Shown: positions 53,809 to 63,287, counted from the stretch's first letter. The stretch: DNA of 64,000 bases from Variovorax paradoxus (GCF_009498455.1 NZ_CP045644.1:2297001-2361000), one strand, 5' to 3'. Numbers and translations are program-made. The notes: a model not told the origin generated them from the sequence alone.

Positions 53809-54801
53809 GTGAGCGCTTCTTTCTTCGACTCGCCCGCGCGCATGACCGGCGGCCCCCTCACGCCGCTGATGCGCGCCGAGATGCCGTTCGAGCTCGTCGC
53901 CCCGCGCCTGCAGGCCGTGTGCGGCAACTTCACCCCCGTGCCCATGCCGCGCCAGCAGACCGTGTCGGGCGGCATCGAGGTGCGGCGCGCCGGCGGGGTC
54001 GACGTGGCGCTCATCGGCCAGAACCTGCAGCGCGTGCACCGCGATGCGCAGGCCATCCGGCGCGACGACCGCGAACATTTCTTCCTCGTGTTCCAGGACC
54101 ACGGCGGCGCGCTCATGTGCCATGGTGCGCAGCAGATCGCGGTGCAGGCCGGCGACATCGTGCTGATCGATTCGGCGCGGCCCTCGGAGTTCGTCTACGA
54201 CGGCGCCAGCTCGCAGCAGGTGTCGGTGCACCTGCCGCGCGCCGACATGCTGGCGCGCTTCGGCCCCACGTTGCAGGGCGGCGTGTGCGTGCGGCGCGGC
54301 GATGCGCTGGGCTTTGCGATGCGCGCCATCCTCGCGCGCATGCTCGACAGCGGGCAGTCCGACGACGACCACCTCGTGGAGGCCTTTCTCGGCGTGTTCG
54401 GCTCGGTGCTGGTCGAGCGCGCGCGACAGTCGCCCGCGCTGCGGTCGCGCAACGCCGGCGAAGGTGTGCTGCGCCGCGCGATGGACCATGTGGCGCTGCA
54501 GTTCCACGACCCGGCCTTCCATGCGGGCGAACTGGCGCGGCACCTGGGCGTGTCGCCGCGGCTGCTGCAGCGGGCCTTCGAGGCAGTGGGCGTGTCGCCG
54601 AGCCGCCACATCCTCGACACGCGGCTGGCGGCGGCGCGCGACGCACTCGATGCGGCCGTCCGCCGCGGCGGCCCCGCGCCGGCCATCGCACAGGTCGCCT
54701 ACGACTGCGGCTTCAACGACCTGTCGTTCTTCTACCGCGAGTTCCGCAAGCGCTACGGCGTGCCGCCGGGACGCCTGGCGCTTGGACCCCTGACGCACTG
54801 A
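53809..54801 (+). CDS. AraC-family regulator, FeaR-like
   Basis: A 330-residue DNA-binding activator. The N-terminal half is an AraC-binding-2 type sensing domain. The C-terminal half holds two helix-turn-helix motifs: FHAGELARHLGVSPRLLQRAFEAVG (read in two parts) and IAQVAYDCGFNDLSFFYREFRKRYG. FeaR of E. coli, same domain set, controls tynA and feaB for aromatic amine use. An aldehyde dehydrogenase follows and an amine oxidase lies on the opposite strand nearby. The GTG at 53809 follows AAGGAG at 53794-53799. Confidence 0.83.
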   Translation: MSASFFDSPARMTGGPLTPLMRAEMPFELVAPRLQAVCGNFTPVPMPRQQTVSGGIEVRRAGGVDVALIGQNLQRVHRDAQAIRRDDREHFFLVFQDHGGALMCHGAQQIAVQAGDIVLIDSARPSEFVYDGASSQQVSVHLPRADMLARFGPTLQGGVCVRRGDALGFAMRAILARMLDSGQSDDDHLVEAFLGVFGSVLVERARQSPALRSRNAGEGVLRRAMDHVALQFHDPAFHAGELARHLGVSPRLLQRAFEAVGVSPSRHILDTRLAAARDALDAAVRRGGPAPAIAQVAYDCGFNDLSFFYREFRKRYGVPPGRLALGPLTH

Positions 54802-54824
54802 CGCCTGAGTCCATTCGCTGACGC
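54790..54824. repeat. three CTGACGC repeats before the aldehyde dehydrogenase gene
   Basis: CTGACGC occurs at 54790-54796, 54798-54804 and 54818-54824, across the stop of the AraC-family gene and into the 119-bp gap. Spacings of 8 and 20 bp do not match a helical repeat. It could be a binding-site cluster for the adjacent regulator, or chance. Confidence 0.3.
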
Positions 54825-54920
54825 TTGGCTCCAAGACGCCGGCCCCTGCTTTTCCTACATTGATCGGGCGCGCCCGCCCTGCGGCGGCGCGTTCCAGCGT
54901 CAACCTACAAGGACAAAGCA

Positions 54921-56327
54921 ATGCAAGAGACAAGAATGACGATCGGTGGTCGCGCGGTGCCAGGCACGGCTTCCTTCGAAGTGCGCAACCCCGCCAACGG
55001 CCAGGTGATCGGCACGGCGCCGAACGGTTCGCGCGACGACCTCGCCGCCGCCGTGGCCGCCGCGCAGAAGGCCTTCACGAGCTGGTCGCGCAAGTCCGAC
55101 GACGAACTGGCTGCCGCCTGCCGCGCCGTGACCGAGAAGATCGGCGCGCACGCCGAAGAGCTGGCGCGCCTGCTCACGCTGGAGCAGGGCAAGCCGCTCA
55201 ACGGCCTCGGCTCGCGCTGGGAGCTGGGCGGCGCCGCGGCGTGGGCCGGCGCCACCGCGGCGCTGTCGCTGCCGCCGCGCGTGCTGCAGGACAACGCGCA
55301 GGGCCACGTCGAGATCTTCCGCAAGCCCGTGGGCGTGGTCGGCTCGATCACGCCGTGGAACTTTCCCGTGCTGATCGCCGTGTGGCACGTGCTGCCGGCG
55401 CTGCGCACGGGCAACACGGTCGTCATCAAGCCCTCGCCGTACACGCCGCTGGCCACGCTGCGCTTCGTGGAGCTGCTCAACGAGGTGCTGCCCGAAGGCG
55501 TGGTCAACAGCGTGAGCTGCGACGACCGCACGTCGAACCTCGGCGCCGACATGGCGAGCGACCCCGTCATCCGCAAGATCGTGTTCACCGGCTCCTGCGC
55601 CACCGGCAAGAAGGTGATGCAGTCGGCCGCCAGCACCATGAAGCGGCTCACGCTCGAGCTCGGCGGCAACGACGCCGGCATCGTGCTGCCCGACGCCGAC
55701 CCCAAGGCCATCGCCGAAGGTCTGTTCTGGGGCGCGTTCCTCAACAACGGCCAGACCTGCGCGGCCATGAAGCGCCTGTACGTGCACGCGAGCATTCACG
55801 ACGACGTGTGCGAGCACCTCGCGGCCTTTGCCAAGCAGGTGCCGATGGGCGACGGCATGGACGAGAAGAACGTGCTCGGCCCGGTGCAGAACCGCATGCA
55901 GTTCGACAAGGTCGCGCGGCTCGTGGCCGATGCGAAGACCAAGGGCCAGCTGCTCACCGGCGGTGCGCCGGGCGAGGGCCTGTTCTTCCCCGCGACGATC
56001 ATTGCGGGCCTGAAGAACGGCGATGCGCTGGTCGACGAAGAACAGTTCGGTCCCGCGTTGCCCATCATCCGCTACACCGATGTCGAAGAGGCCATCCGCG
56101 CCGCCAACGACAGCGAGAACGGCCTCGGCGGTTCCGTGTGGTCAAAGGACATCGAGCATGCCAAGCGCATCGCGTCGCGCCTGGAGTGCGGCTCGGTGTG
56201 GATCAACAAGCACGGCGCCATCCAGCCCAACGCGCCCTTCGGCGGCGTGAAGGCCTCGGGGCTCGGCGTGGAGTTCGCGGAAGAAGGGCTGAAGGAGTAC
56301 ACCGACGCGCAGGTGATCTTCTCCTGA
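54921..56327 (+). CDS. NAD(P)-dependent aldehyde dehydrogenase
   Basis: A 468-residue cytosolic enzyme oxidising aldehydes to acids. PWNFPVLI near residue 149 and the coenzyme loop FTGSCATGKKVM are present. Catalytic Glu246 sits in LELGGND and Cys280 in GQTCAAM. In the E. coli pathway FeaB oxidises phenylacetaldehyde made by TynA; this gene may play that part, as the regulator before it and the amine oxidase beyond it suggest. Sequence alone does not fix the substrate, and the Ala/Cys pattern is also seen in betaine or succinate semialdehyde enzymes. The ATG at 54921 follows AAGGACA. Confidence 0.9.
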   Translation: MQETRMTIGGRAVPGTASFEVRNPANGQVIGTAPNGSRDDLAAAVAAAQKAFTSWSRKSDDELAAACRAVTEKIGAHAEELARLLTLEQGKPLNGLGSRWELGGAAAWAGATAALSLPPRVLQDNAQGHVEIFRKPVGVVGSITPWNFPVLIAVWHVLPALRTGNTVVIKPSPYTPLATLRFVELLNEVLPEGVVNSVSCDDRTSNLGADMASDPVIRKIVFTGSCATGKKVMQSAASTMKRLTLELGGNDAGIVLPDADPKAIAEGLFWGAFLNNGQTCAAMKRLYVHASIHDDVCEHLAAFAKQVPMGDGMDEKNVLGPVQNRMQFDKVARLVADAKTKGQLLTGGAPGEGLFFPATIIAGLKNGDALVDEEQFGPALPIIRYTDVEEAIRAANDSENGLGGSVWSKDIEHAKRIASRLECGSVWINKHGAIQPNAPFGGVKASGLGVEFAEEGLKEYTDAQVIFS

Positions 56328-56362
56328 GTGAAGCTCAGAGCGTGGCGGGTGCCGCGCTCTGC

Positions 56363-57514
56363 CTACGTCCGCAGCGCGGCAGTCAGTGCGCCGAGCAGCG
56401 CAAGGGTTTCGACCAAACTCGGCGTGTGCAGCGGTGCCGGCCACGTGCTGTGGATCGCGACCACGAGCCGTTCTTTCGGATGGATGTAGATCTGCTGGCC
56501 GAAGATGCCGAGCGCGGCGAACAGGCCGCCGTCGAGCTCGGGCAGTGCCTTCGCGCCGGTCGGGAAGGTCCACCACTGGTAGCCATACCCCATCGGTTCG
56601 AAGCCCGCGAGCGTGCCGGGCGCGAGGTGGCTGGCTGCATCGACGCGCGTGGCATCGGCCACCCAGCCGTCGGGCAGCACCTGCTGGCCGCCGGCCACGC
56701 CGCCGCCGAGCACGAACAGGCCGAAGCGCCCGAAGTCGCGCAGCGTGGCGTTCACGCCGCTGCCGGTGAACTCCTGGCCATCGACCGCATCGAGCTGCCA
56801 GTAGGCATCGGCCTCCATGCCGAAGGGCGCCCAGATCTTTTGTGAGAGGTAGTCGCTGATCGGCCGGCGGATCGCGCTGGCCAGGATCTCACCGACGAGG
56901 CAGGTCTCGCCGGTGCTGTAGTTGAAGCGCGTGCCCGCCGGCGCCACGCGCGGGCGCTTCGCCATGAACTTCAGCACCGCGCCTTTTTCCTGCGTGAGCT
57001 GCACGCGCAGCAGCTGGCGCCGGTCGGAGTCGGCGTCGAGGTAGTCCTCGTTCCAGGCCACGCCCGAGCTCATCTGCAGCACCTGCTTCACTGTCACGTC
57101 GTCGTAGGCCGAGCCGCGCAGCGCGGGCAGGTAATGCACCACCGGGTCGTCGAGGCTGTCGATGTGGCCGTCTTTCACAGCCGCACCGACCAGCGTGGAG
57201 GTCAGCGATTTCGCGACCGAGAACGACAGCCACTTCGTCGCCGCGTCGTTGCCCATGGCGTAGCGCTCAAGCACGACGTGGCCGTCCTTGAGCACCAGCA
57301 GCCCGGCCGTGTGGTTGCGCGCCATGAAGGCGTCGATGCCGAAACGCTGTGCATCGATGGGTGCGCCCTCGGGCAGCGGATGCACGTGCGTGCCGCGCCG
57401 GATCGCGCGCGTCGCGTAGAGCCGGTCCATGTGGCGGTAGGTCGGCGCCTGCAGCGCGGGCGGCAGCGTCATCAGGTCTTCGTAGCGGCCGATGGCCGCG
57501 TCGGGCGCGCTCAT
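56363..57514 (-). CDS. serine hydrolase of the class C beta-lactamase family
   Basis: A 383-residue protein without signal peptide. SVAKS near residue 100 is the SxxK nucleophile motif, and NYSTGET stands in the place of YxN. The motif FGQQIYIHP near the end replaces KTG. Such proteins include 6-aminohexanoate-dimer hydrolases, esterases and D-aminopeptidases, so it is probably an esterase or amidase, not a resistance enzyme. Its ATG overlaps the stop of the amine oxidase gene by 4 bp, so it is expressed with it. Confidence 0.85.
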   Translation of the reverse strand: MSAPDAAIGRYEDLMTLPPALQAPTYRHMDRLYATRAIRRGTHVHPLPEGAPIDAQRFGIDAFMARNHTAGLLVLKDGHVVLERYAMGNDAATKWLSFSVAKSLTSTLVGAAVKDGHIDSLDDPVVHYLPALRGSAYDDVTVKQVLQMSSGVAWNEDYLDADSDRRQLLRVQLTQEKGAVLKFMAKRPRVAPAGTRFNYSTGETCLVGEILASAIRRPISDYLSQKIWAPFGMEADAYWQLDAVDGQEFTGSGVNATLRDFGRFGLFVLGGGVAGGQQVLPDGWVADATRVDAASHLAPGTLAGFEPMGYGYQWWTFPTGAKALPELDGGLFAALGIFGQQIYIHPKERLVVAIHSTWPAPLHTPSLVETLALLGALTAALRT

Positions 57515-59820
57515 TTCGCGGGAGGCCGGTTCAGCCCCAGCGTCGGCGTCTCGTCGAAGAAGTTCCACGGCTTGAGCAGCGCATGCACCCACTCGGTCGG
57601 CATGATCGGCCACTCCTCGGCGCGCGCGACGTGCGTGGTGCCGGTCGTGAGCCACACCACGTTGTCGGTGTTCACGATCTCCTGGTTGTCGGCCGTGAAC
57701 TGGCCCAGCCCCGTGTCCTTGTTGGAGCGGTTCGGGTACTTGCCTTCGGGGAACAGCTCCTCGGGGTCGTAGCGCGTCACCCAGAGCTGGCGGTCCATGA
57801 AGCTCAGGCGGTGGTTGATCCACTCGTCCTTCGCGAAGTTGGCGCCCTTGGCAATCGGGTGCGTGCCGCCCGCGTACGGCACCAGCTGGTACGACACCGG
57901 GTTGCCGACCTTGTTGTTGCGCGACGGATTGCTCAGCAGGCGGATGGTCGAGGGGTCGAACTTCTGCGCTGCCTGCTGCTCGGTGCGCACCGTGCGCTGC
58001 ACCGTCTGCATGGTGCTGGTGCGCGGGCCGCCGCGCGTGTTGGGCAGCACCACGGGGTCGACCTCGGTGAGCGTGTTCTGCTCGCCGTCCACATCGAGGT
58101 CGAGGCGGAAGTTGTAGATGTGCTGGTGCGTGGTGCCGACGATGTGGTGGTCCAGCAGCGTGCCGTAGCGCGTGTCTTCGGCGGCCGTCGGGTCCTGCAT
58201 GGTGCGCGCCTTCACGCCCTTCACGGCCTCGATGCCAGTGGCGCCCGCATGGATGCCGATGGTGCCGTTCTCGGCGAACACCCAGTCGAACAGGTAGTCG
58301 TAGTTGCCCACCGTGCTGATCCAGCGCACCACCAGTTCGCGCCGCTCGGTGCTGATGTTGGGCTTGCCCATTTCCTGGTGCTTGAACTCGGGGTCGGCAT
58401 AGCGCTCGAAGACCGCGATGGCGCGCGGCACCTTGGTGGGCGCGCCGGTGTAGTCGGCCAGCGTGGCATCGAGCAGCACGGCGTTCTGCGGCGCGTCCTT
58501 GTTCGGTTCGATGGGCGAGGTGAGCGTGCCCATGCCGTACTCGCCCGAGTCGAGGTAGGCCTTGAAGTACCAGCCGGTGTCGGGGTCGCCGTAGGGCACG
58601 ATCATCCCGCCCAGCGAGCCCTCGTACATCACCTTGCGTTTCGTGCCCTTGTCGTTGTACGTGACGGTGGAGAGCACCAGGCCCACGCGCGCGTCGAGCC
58701 GCACGTGGAAGTCCCAGTTGCGCCAGTGCATCGTGTGGCCGGTGATCGTGTAGTTCTTGCCCTCGGGCTCGGTGATCTCCAGCGGCTTGGGCGCGGGCGT
58801 GGCCGCGCGGTCGCGCCCGTCGTAGGGCGTGGGCTTGAGCGGCACGGGCACGAGGCCGCCGTCCTCGATCTTGATGACCTTCTTCTGCTCCAGGTCGACC
58901 ACTGCCACCAGCCCCTCGATGGGGTGCGCCCAGTAGTTGCCGTCGCCCACGTCCAGGTAGCTCACCACCTTCAGCAGGCGGTCTTCCTGGCGCAGCGAAT
59001 CCTTGCCGTCGAAGTAGCCCACGGTGAGCGGCGTGGCGACCACCTTCTTCACGTCATTTATGCCGCGCGTGGCGAGCGCCCTGGCGTAGTCGGCGCTGGC
59101 CTCGATGGCGGTCTGCACGGTGGCGAAGTCGTCCAGCAGCACCATGCCGTGCGCGCCCTCGATGGGCTTCCATGCGGTGAGCGTGCGCGCCGCCAGATCG
59201 ACCGTGCCTTCGATGACCTTCTTGCCGTCGAGCGCCACGAAGGCCGCCTGGCGCGGCGCGCGCACGGGCTGGCCGGTGAGCGCGAAGTTCCAGACCTCGT
59301 CCTTGGGCGGGCGCTTCACGCTGATCTCGGTGAAGCGCAGGCCGGCCTTGTAGCGCCCCGAGGCCTTCAGCACCTCGAGTGCGGTCTTGATCTCGGCCTC
59401 GGTGAGCGGGTTCAGCGGGTTGGGCACGCGCTCGACCACGAAGGTGGTGTCCAGGCTCGACTGGAACACCTGGTTCACGAAATCGTGCGGCACGTAGGCC
59501 GCGCCCTTGCGCATCGTCACGGGCACGTCGAGCTGCATCGGCTGGCCGTTGACCAGCGCCGTCTTCGAGCCGGGCTTCAGGCGCACCAGCGTGCCGTTGC
59601 GCGCCACGGTGAACACGTTGGCAAAGCTGTCCCAGCGCAGCGTGCCGCCGAAGTCTTCCACCGTTTTCTTGAGCGGCACCATGTGCGCCGCGCCGCCGTG
59701 GGCCCGGGCCGGCTCAGGGCTCAGTGTGCCGAGGGCGAACGCCAAAGCGGTGGCCAGGGCGGTGCCCAGGAGACGCCGCGCGGCCCCGCGGACCGGCGTT
59801 CGGTGGAAACTGCTGCGCAT
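57511..59820 (-). CDS. tynA: periplasmic copper amine oxidase
   Basis: A 769-residue exported enzyme that oxidises primary amines to aldehydes, ammonia and hydrogen peroxide. The signal peptide runs to about residue 40. Then comes an N-terminal stalk domain (VPLKKTVEDFGGTLRWDS, a copper amine oxidase N-like part found in E. coli TynA), then D2/D3 and the catalytic domain. The topaquinone precursor is Tyr507 in VGNYDY; copper ligands are His565 and His567 in THQHIYN and about His730 in GTTHVA. All are in place, so it should be active. The aldehyde would enter the cell for the dehydrogenase at 54921. Confidence 0.93.
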   Translation of the reverse strand: MRSSFHRTPVRGAARRLLGTALATALAFALGTLSPEPARAHGGAAHMVPLKKTVEDFGGTLRWDSFANVFTVARNGTLVRLKPGSKTALVNGQPMQLDVPVTMRKGAAYVPHDFVNQVFQSSLDTTFVVERVPNPLNPLTEAEIKTALEVLKASGRYKAGLRFTEISVKRPPKDEVWNFALTGQPVRAPRQAAFVALDGKKVIEGTVDLAARTLTAWKPIEGAHGMVLLDDFATVQTAIEASADYARALATRGINDVKKVVATPLTVGYFDGKDSLRQEDRLLKVVSYLDVGDGNYWAHPIEGLVAVVDLEQKKVIKIEDGGLVPVPLKPTPYDGRDRAATPAPKPLEITEPEGKNYTITGHTMHWRNWDFHVRLDARVGLVLSTVTYNDKGTKRKVMYEGSLGGMIVPYGDPDTGWYFKAYLDSGEYGMGTLTSPIEPNKDAPQNAVLLDATLADYTGAPTKVPRAIAVFERYADPEFKHQEMGKPNISTERRELVVRWISTVGNYDYLFDWVFAENGTIGIHAGATGIEAVKGVKARTMQDPTAAEDTRYGTLLDHHIVGTTHQHIYNFRLDLDVDGEQNTLTEVDPVVLPNTRGGPRTSTMQTVQRTVRTEQQAAQKFDPSTIRLLSNPSRNNKVGNPVSYQLVPYAGGTHPIAKGANFAKDEWINHRLSFMDRQLWVTRYDPEELFPEGKYPNRSNKDTGLGQFTADNQEIVNTDNVVWLTTGTTHVARAEEWPIMPTEWVHALLKPWNFFDETPTLGLNRPPAK

Positions 59821-59889
59821 GGCTGCATCCTTCTTCGCATGTTGTGTGGGACAACCGCGAAGTTAAGAGCGCCGCCGGCGCAGGCGTTA

Positions 59890-60876
59890 TCAAGATTTGG
59901 CAAACCACCGCGCGCGCGTGGCGGACGGCAGTTCGCCGAACAGGCGTGTGTAGTCGATGGCAAAGCGCGACAGGTGCCAGAAGCCCCAGCGCGCGGCGAT
60001 GTCGCCGATGGTGTCGTCGCGGCAGGCCTGCATCTCGCAGCGCACGCGGTTCAGGCGCATCACGCGCAGGTAGGTGACGGGGCTCAGGTGCAGCACGTCC
60101 TCGAAGGCGTACTGCAGCGAGCGCCGCGACACGCCCGTGGCCGCGCACAGGTCGGGCACGCTGATGGGCTCGTCGGCGTGCGCCTGCATGTACTCGCGCG
60201 CCTTCGCCACGATGTGGCGGCGCGCCGCCGAGCTGGCGGGCAGCCGGGCCTCGAAGGCGTCGGAGCCCATGCACTGCAGCACCGCGTCGGCCAGCGACAG
60301 CGACAGCATGTGGCGCGCGGCCGGCTGCTCCAGCTGCGCGAGGTTGTCGCGCGCCAGCGACAGGGCGGCGCCGAGCAGGCGGGTGAACGCGGTCTCGTCA
60401 AAGCCCGAACGTTCGACTGGCGCGGGCACCGGCATGCGCAGCGCGAAGTCGGGCCCGAACAGCGTGGCGGCCAAGTCGGCCAGCGGTTCGGTGTCGACGC
60501 ACACGGCCATGAGGTCCATGCCGGCGCCGGCCAGCAGCTCGAACTCGCGCTGCGGCGACAGCGCGATGAGCCGCCGCCCGTCGAGGTCATGGCCGCAGTA
60601 CCAGCTGCCCGGGGCCGTGACGTCGATCACGGCCAGGCACAGCGCGCCCGGACGGCCGAGGCCGTGCTGCAGCACCGTCTGGTTGGCGTGTTCGTGGAAC
60701 ACCTGCACGAAGTCGAGGTGCAGGTCTTCGGACAGCCCCTCGAAGCGGCCGTTCGAGAGCTGCTCGTAGTGCTGTTTCCAGGTGCCCACGCCCGAGGCCT
60801 GGGCCTGGGCTTCGGTGGTGAGTTGTCGGCTGAAATGAAGGAGCTCGGTCATGGTGCGCGCCGGCGCAGTTGCCAT
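59890..60876 (-). CDS. AraC-family transcriptional regulator, EutR-like
   Basis: A 328-residue regulator. The N-terminal 210 residues are an unassigned sensing domain; the C-terminal AraC domain shows ISVPDLCAATGVSRRSLQYAFEDVLHLSP and IGDIAARWGFWHLSRFAIDY, like EutR and related ethanolamine or amine regulators (reading in two parts). It lies 69 bp upstream of the amine oxidase gene on the same strand. A second regulator beside the FeaR-like one suggests that amine use is tuned by two signals. ATG at 60876; Met at residue 9 is an alternative. Confidence 0.85.
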   Translation of the reverse strand: MATAPARTMTELLHFSRQLTTEAQAQASGVGTWKQHYEQLSNGRFEGLSEDLHLDFVQVFHEHANQTVLQHGLGRPGALCLAVIDVTAPGSWYCGHDLDGRRLIALSPQREFELLAGAGMDLMAVCVDTEPLADLAATLFGPDFALRMPVPAPVERSGFDETAFTRLLGAALSLARDNLAQLEQPAARHMLSLSLADAVLQCMGSDAFEARLPASSAARRHIVAKAREYMQAHADEPISVPDLCAATGVSRRSLQYAFEDVLHLSPVTYLRVMRLNRVRCEMQACRDDTIGDIAARWGFWHLSRFAIDYTRLFGELPSATRARWFAKS

Positions 60877-60979
60877 CGCTCCACCGATGAGCAGAAACCG
60901 TGCCTGTCAGCGCGCAGTGTGTGGGAAGCGCCGCCGGCCGACCACGTTGCTTACCCTTGGTCAGGCCGGCCCGGGGCGC

Positions 60980-61981
60980 CTACTCAAGCGTCAGGCCGAT
61001 GTCCTTCACCAGCGCGCCCCAGTCCCGCAGGTCGTTTCGGATCGTGGTGGCGAACTGCTCGGGCGTGTTCTGCGGCAGGTCGTTGAAGTTCAGCTCGTAC
61101 ATGCGGCGCACCACCGCGGGGTCGCGCAGCACCTGGTTCACGGCCTCGTTGAGCTTCTTCACGATCGCCGGCGGCGTCTTGGCCGGCGCCATCAGGCCGT
61201 ACCAGGCGTAGGTGGTGAAGGGGTAGCCGCTCTCGGTCATGGTCGGCACGTCGGGCAGCATCGGGATGCGCGAGGGGCCGCTGTTGGCCAGCGCCCGGAT
61301 GCGGCCGGCGCGCACGATCTCCACGGTCGACGAGATGTCGGCGAAGGCCGCATCGACCTGGCCGCCCACGAGGTCCTGCACGCAGGGGCCGCTGCCCTTG
61401 TAGGGCACGTGCGTCATCACGAGGCCGGCCTGCTTCTTGAGGCTTTCCATCGCCAGGTGGCCGCCCGAGCCGGCGCCCCACGAGCAGTAGCTGAGCTTGT
61501 CGGGCCGCGCCTTGGCGTAGGCGACGAACTCCTGGATCGTCTTCACCGGCAGGTCCTTGCGCACCAGCAGCAGGTTGCCGCCGCGCCCGACCTGCGCGAT
61601 CGGCACGAAGTCTTTCTGCGGGTCGTAGGGCAGCTTCTTGTAGAGGCTGGGGTTCACCACCATCGTCGCGGCGTAGGTGAACAGCAGCCGGTAGCCGTCG
61701 GGCGTGGCGCGCGCCACCGCCTCGCTGCCGAGGATGCCGTTGGCGCCCGGGCGGTTGTCGACCACGAAGGGCTGCTTCAGGATCTTGCCGAGGCCGTCGC
61801 CGATGAGCCGCGCCATGGTGTCGGTGCCGCCGGCCGGCGCGGTGGGCACCACCAGCGTCACGGGCTTGTCGGGGTAGTTGTCGGCCTGTTGTGCGTGGCT
61901 GGCCGTTGCCAGTGCGGCCAGGGAGCAGGCGGCCAGCAGCGTGCGCAGGCCGAAGCGGAAGTGTTGTTCTGTGTTTGTCAT
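60980..61981 (-). CDS. Bug/TctC-family periplasmic binding protein
   Basis: A 333-residue periplasmic receptor. The signal peptide ends around ASHAQ near residue 31, and YPDKPVTLVVPTAPAGGTDTMARLI is the Bug hallmark, followed by VVDNRPGANGILGSEAV. It shares strand with the two following genes (25 bp gap to the metallo-beta-lactamase-fold gene), so it probably brings in a substrate they use. Ligand unknown. Confidence 0.9.
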   Translation of the reverse strand: MTNTEQHFRFGLRTLLAACSLAALATASHAQQADNYPDKPVTLVVPTAPAGGTDTMARLIGDGLGKILKQPFVVDNRPGANGILGSEAVARATPDGYRLLFTYAATMVVNPSLYKKLPYDPQKDFVPIAQVGRGGNLLLVRKDLPVKTIQEFVAYAKARPDKLSYCSWGAGSGGHLAMESLKKQAGLVMTHVPYKGSGPCVQDLVGGQVDAAFADISSTVEIVRAGRIRALANSGPSRIPMLPDVPTMTESGYPFTTYAWYGLMAPAKTPPAIVKKLNEAVNQVLRDPAVVRRMYELNFNDLPQNTPEQFATTIRNDLRDWGALVKDIGLTLE

Positions 61982-62006
61982 GGTGCGTGTCTCCGATGGA
62001 AAGGCC

Positions 62007-63287
62007 TCAGCGGATGCCGAAGCGCGCCTGCGTGCCTTGTTCGATCATGTCCGCGCCGACGCGGTACAGGTTGCGCGAGACGTAACTGGGCACTTCGCGC
62101 GCCCGCTCGCGCAGCCATTCGGCCTTGAGCGAGCGCGCCTCGGCGATCTCGGGCGCGTCGCCCCCGGCGGTGGCCAGCAGGTCGATCACATGCAGCGCGA
62201 GCTGCCACTGCTTGCCGGCAGCCAGCGTGCGTGCCTGGTCGATCACGCCGCGCTTGTCGGTGATGGCGTCGGCCACCGCGCGGCCGATGGCCTCGGGCGC
62301 GGCCGGATGCAGCGAGGTCGGGTTGCGGTCCCACCAGCCGTTCTCGGAGCGGTAGATGTCGCGCACGATGTAGCCGGGGTCGCCGTAGGTCGGCTTCATC
62401 CAGTCGACCGCGAACAGCTCGTCGGGAAAGCGGATGCGCGCCAGGATGTCGCGCTCGTTGAGCCCCTCGTTCATGAGCCGCACCACCTCGGCGCGCAGCC
62501 AGCGCAGCGCGCGCGCCGTGTGCAGGAGCACGTGCTGCACCTGGTCTTCGCCTTCGAGCGTGGCGCCGAATTCGCGCACCGCCTTGCGTGGGTTCAATGC
62601 CGCGAGCGCCTCCAGCGTGTCGGCCCAGCGCACCGTGTCGCGCATCGTGCGAAAGGGCGTGCCGATGTTGGGAATCGAATCGATCAGCGCCGCGCCGCCG
62701 TACAGCACGCGCTGCGCCGGGCTCCACAGCGCGATCGCGTCGTCGGTTTCCGAGGGCGCCCAGCGCAACTCGATGCGGCGCTCGCCGCTGCCGATCTGCA
62801 GCACGTCGTCGAAGGTCTCGGTGGGCGGGTGCGTCACCAGCCGGTGGTCGAAGAAGCCCGCGGGGCGGTTGAATTGGATCTCGGCCATGCGGTGCTGCAG
62901 GGCCATCGTCTCGCCGTAGCGCGCCAGGCGGCGCGGCACGTTGCGGTGCGCAATGATCCGCGGCGGTGCATCGCCGCGCGCGGCGGCATGGGCCAGCCAC
63001 ATCGGCACGCCGGCGTTGTAGCCGATGTGGCCGTGGCTGAAGCACAGCGCATGCACCGGCGCGTCGCTGAGCTGGCGCAGCGCATCGATCATGCCCTGCG
63101 TCACCGAGCCGCCCGGGCCGGCGTCGATCACGACCAGGCCCGCGTCGGTCTCGGCCACGAACGACTGGCCCTGTCCGCGCAGGATGTGCAGGCCCGGCGC
63201 GACGGTCTCGGTGCCGGAGCCGACGATGAGGAAGGGCTTTTCTTTTTCTTCTGCTGCTGCTTGGGGTTTTTCAACGGTGGCGCTCAT
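62007..63287 (-). CDS. alkylsulfatase-like MBL-fold hydrolase with altered metal motif
   Basis: A 426-residue cytosolic protein. The N-terminal 260 residues are a metallo-beta-lactamase fold; the C-terminal part contains the helical dimerisation domain of the SdsA1/BDS1 alkylsulfatase group (RNPTSLHPAAPEA). The normal HxHxDH metal motif is SHGHIGY at residues 84-90, so only the first two His remain and DH is replaced by GY. Metal site 2 may therefore be absent or built otherwise. It is translationally coupled (ATGA) to the upstream DUF1254/1214 gene. Substrate unknown. Confidence 0.8.
   Translation of the reverse strand: MSATVEKPQAAAEEKEKPFLIVGSGTETVAPGLHILRGQGQSFVAETDAGLVVIDAGPGGSVTQGMIDALRQLSDAPVHALCFSHGHIGYNAGVPMWLAHAAARGDAPPRIIAHRNVPRRLARYGETMALQHRMAEIQFNRPAGFFDHRLVTHPPTETFDDVLQIGSGERRIELRWAPSETDDAIALWSPAQRVLYGGAALIDSIPNIGTPFRTMRDTVRWADTLEALAALNPRKAVREFGATLEGEDQVQHVLLHTARALRWLRAEVVRLMNEGLNERDILARIRFPDELFAVDWMKPTYGDPGYIVRDIYRSENGWWDRNPTSLHPAAPEAIGRAVADAITDKRGVIDQARTLAAGKQWQLALHVIDLLATAGGDAPEIAEARSLKAEWLRERAREVPSYVSRNLYRVGADMIEQGTQARFGIR

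Noticed and set aside
57349..61086. 1245-codon frame opposite the amine oxidase and AraC genes
   Set aside because: Spans three real minus-strand genes and shows only shadow composition.
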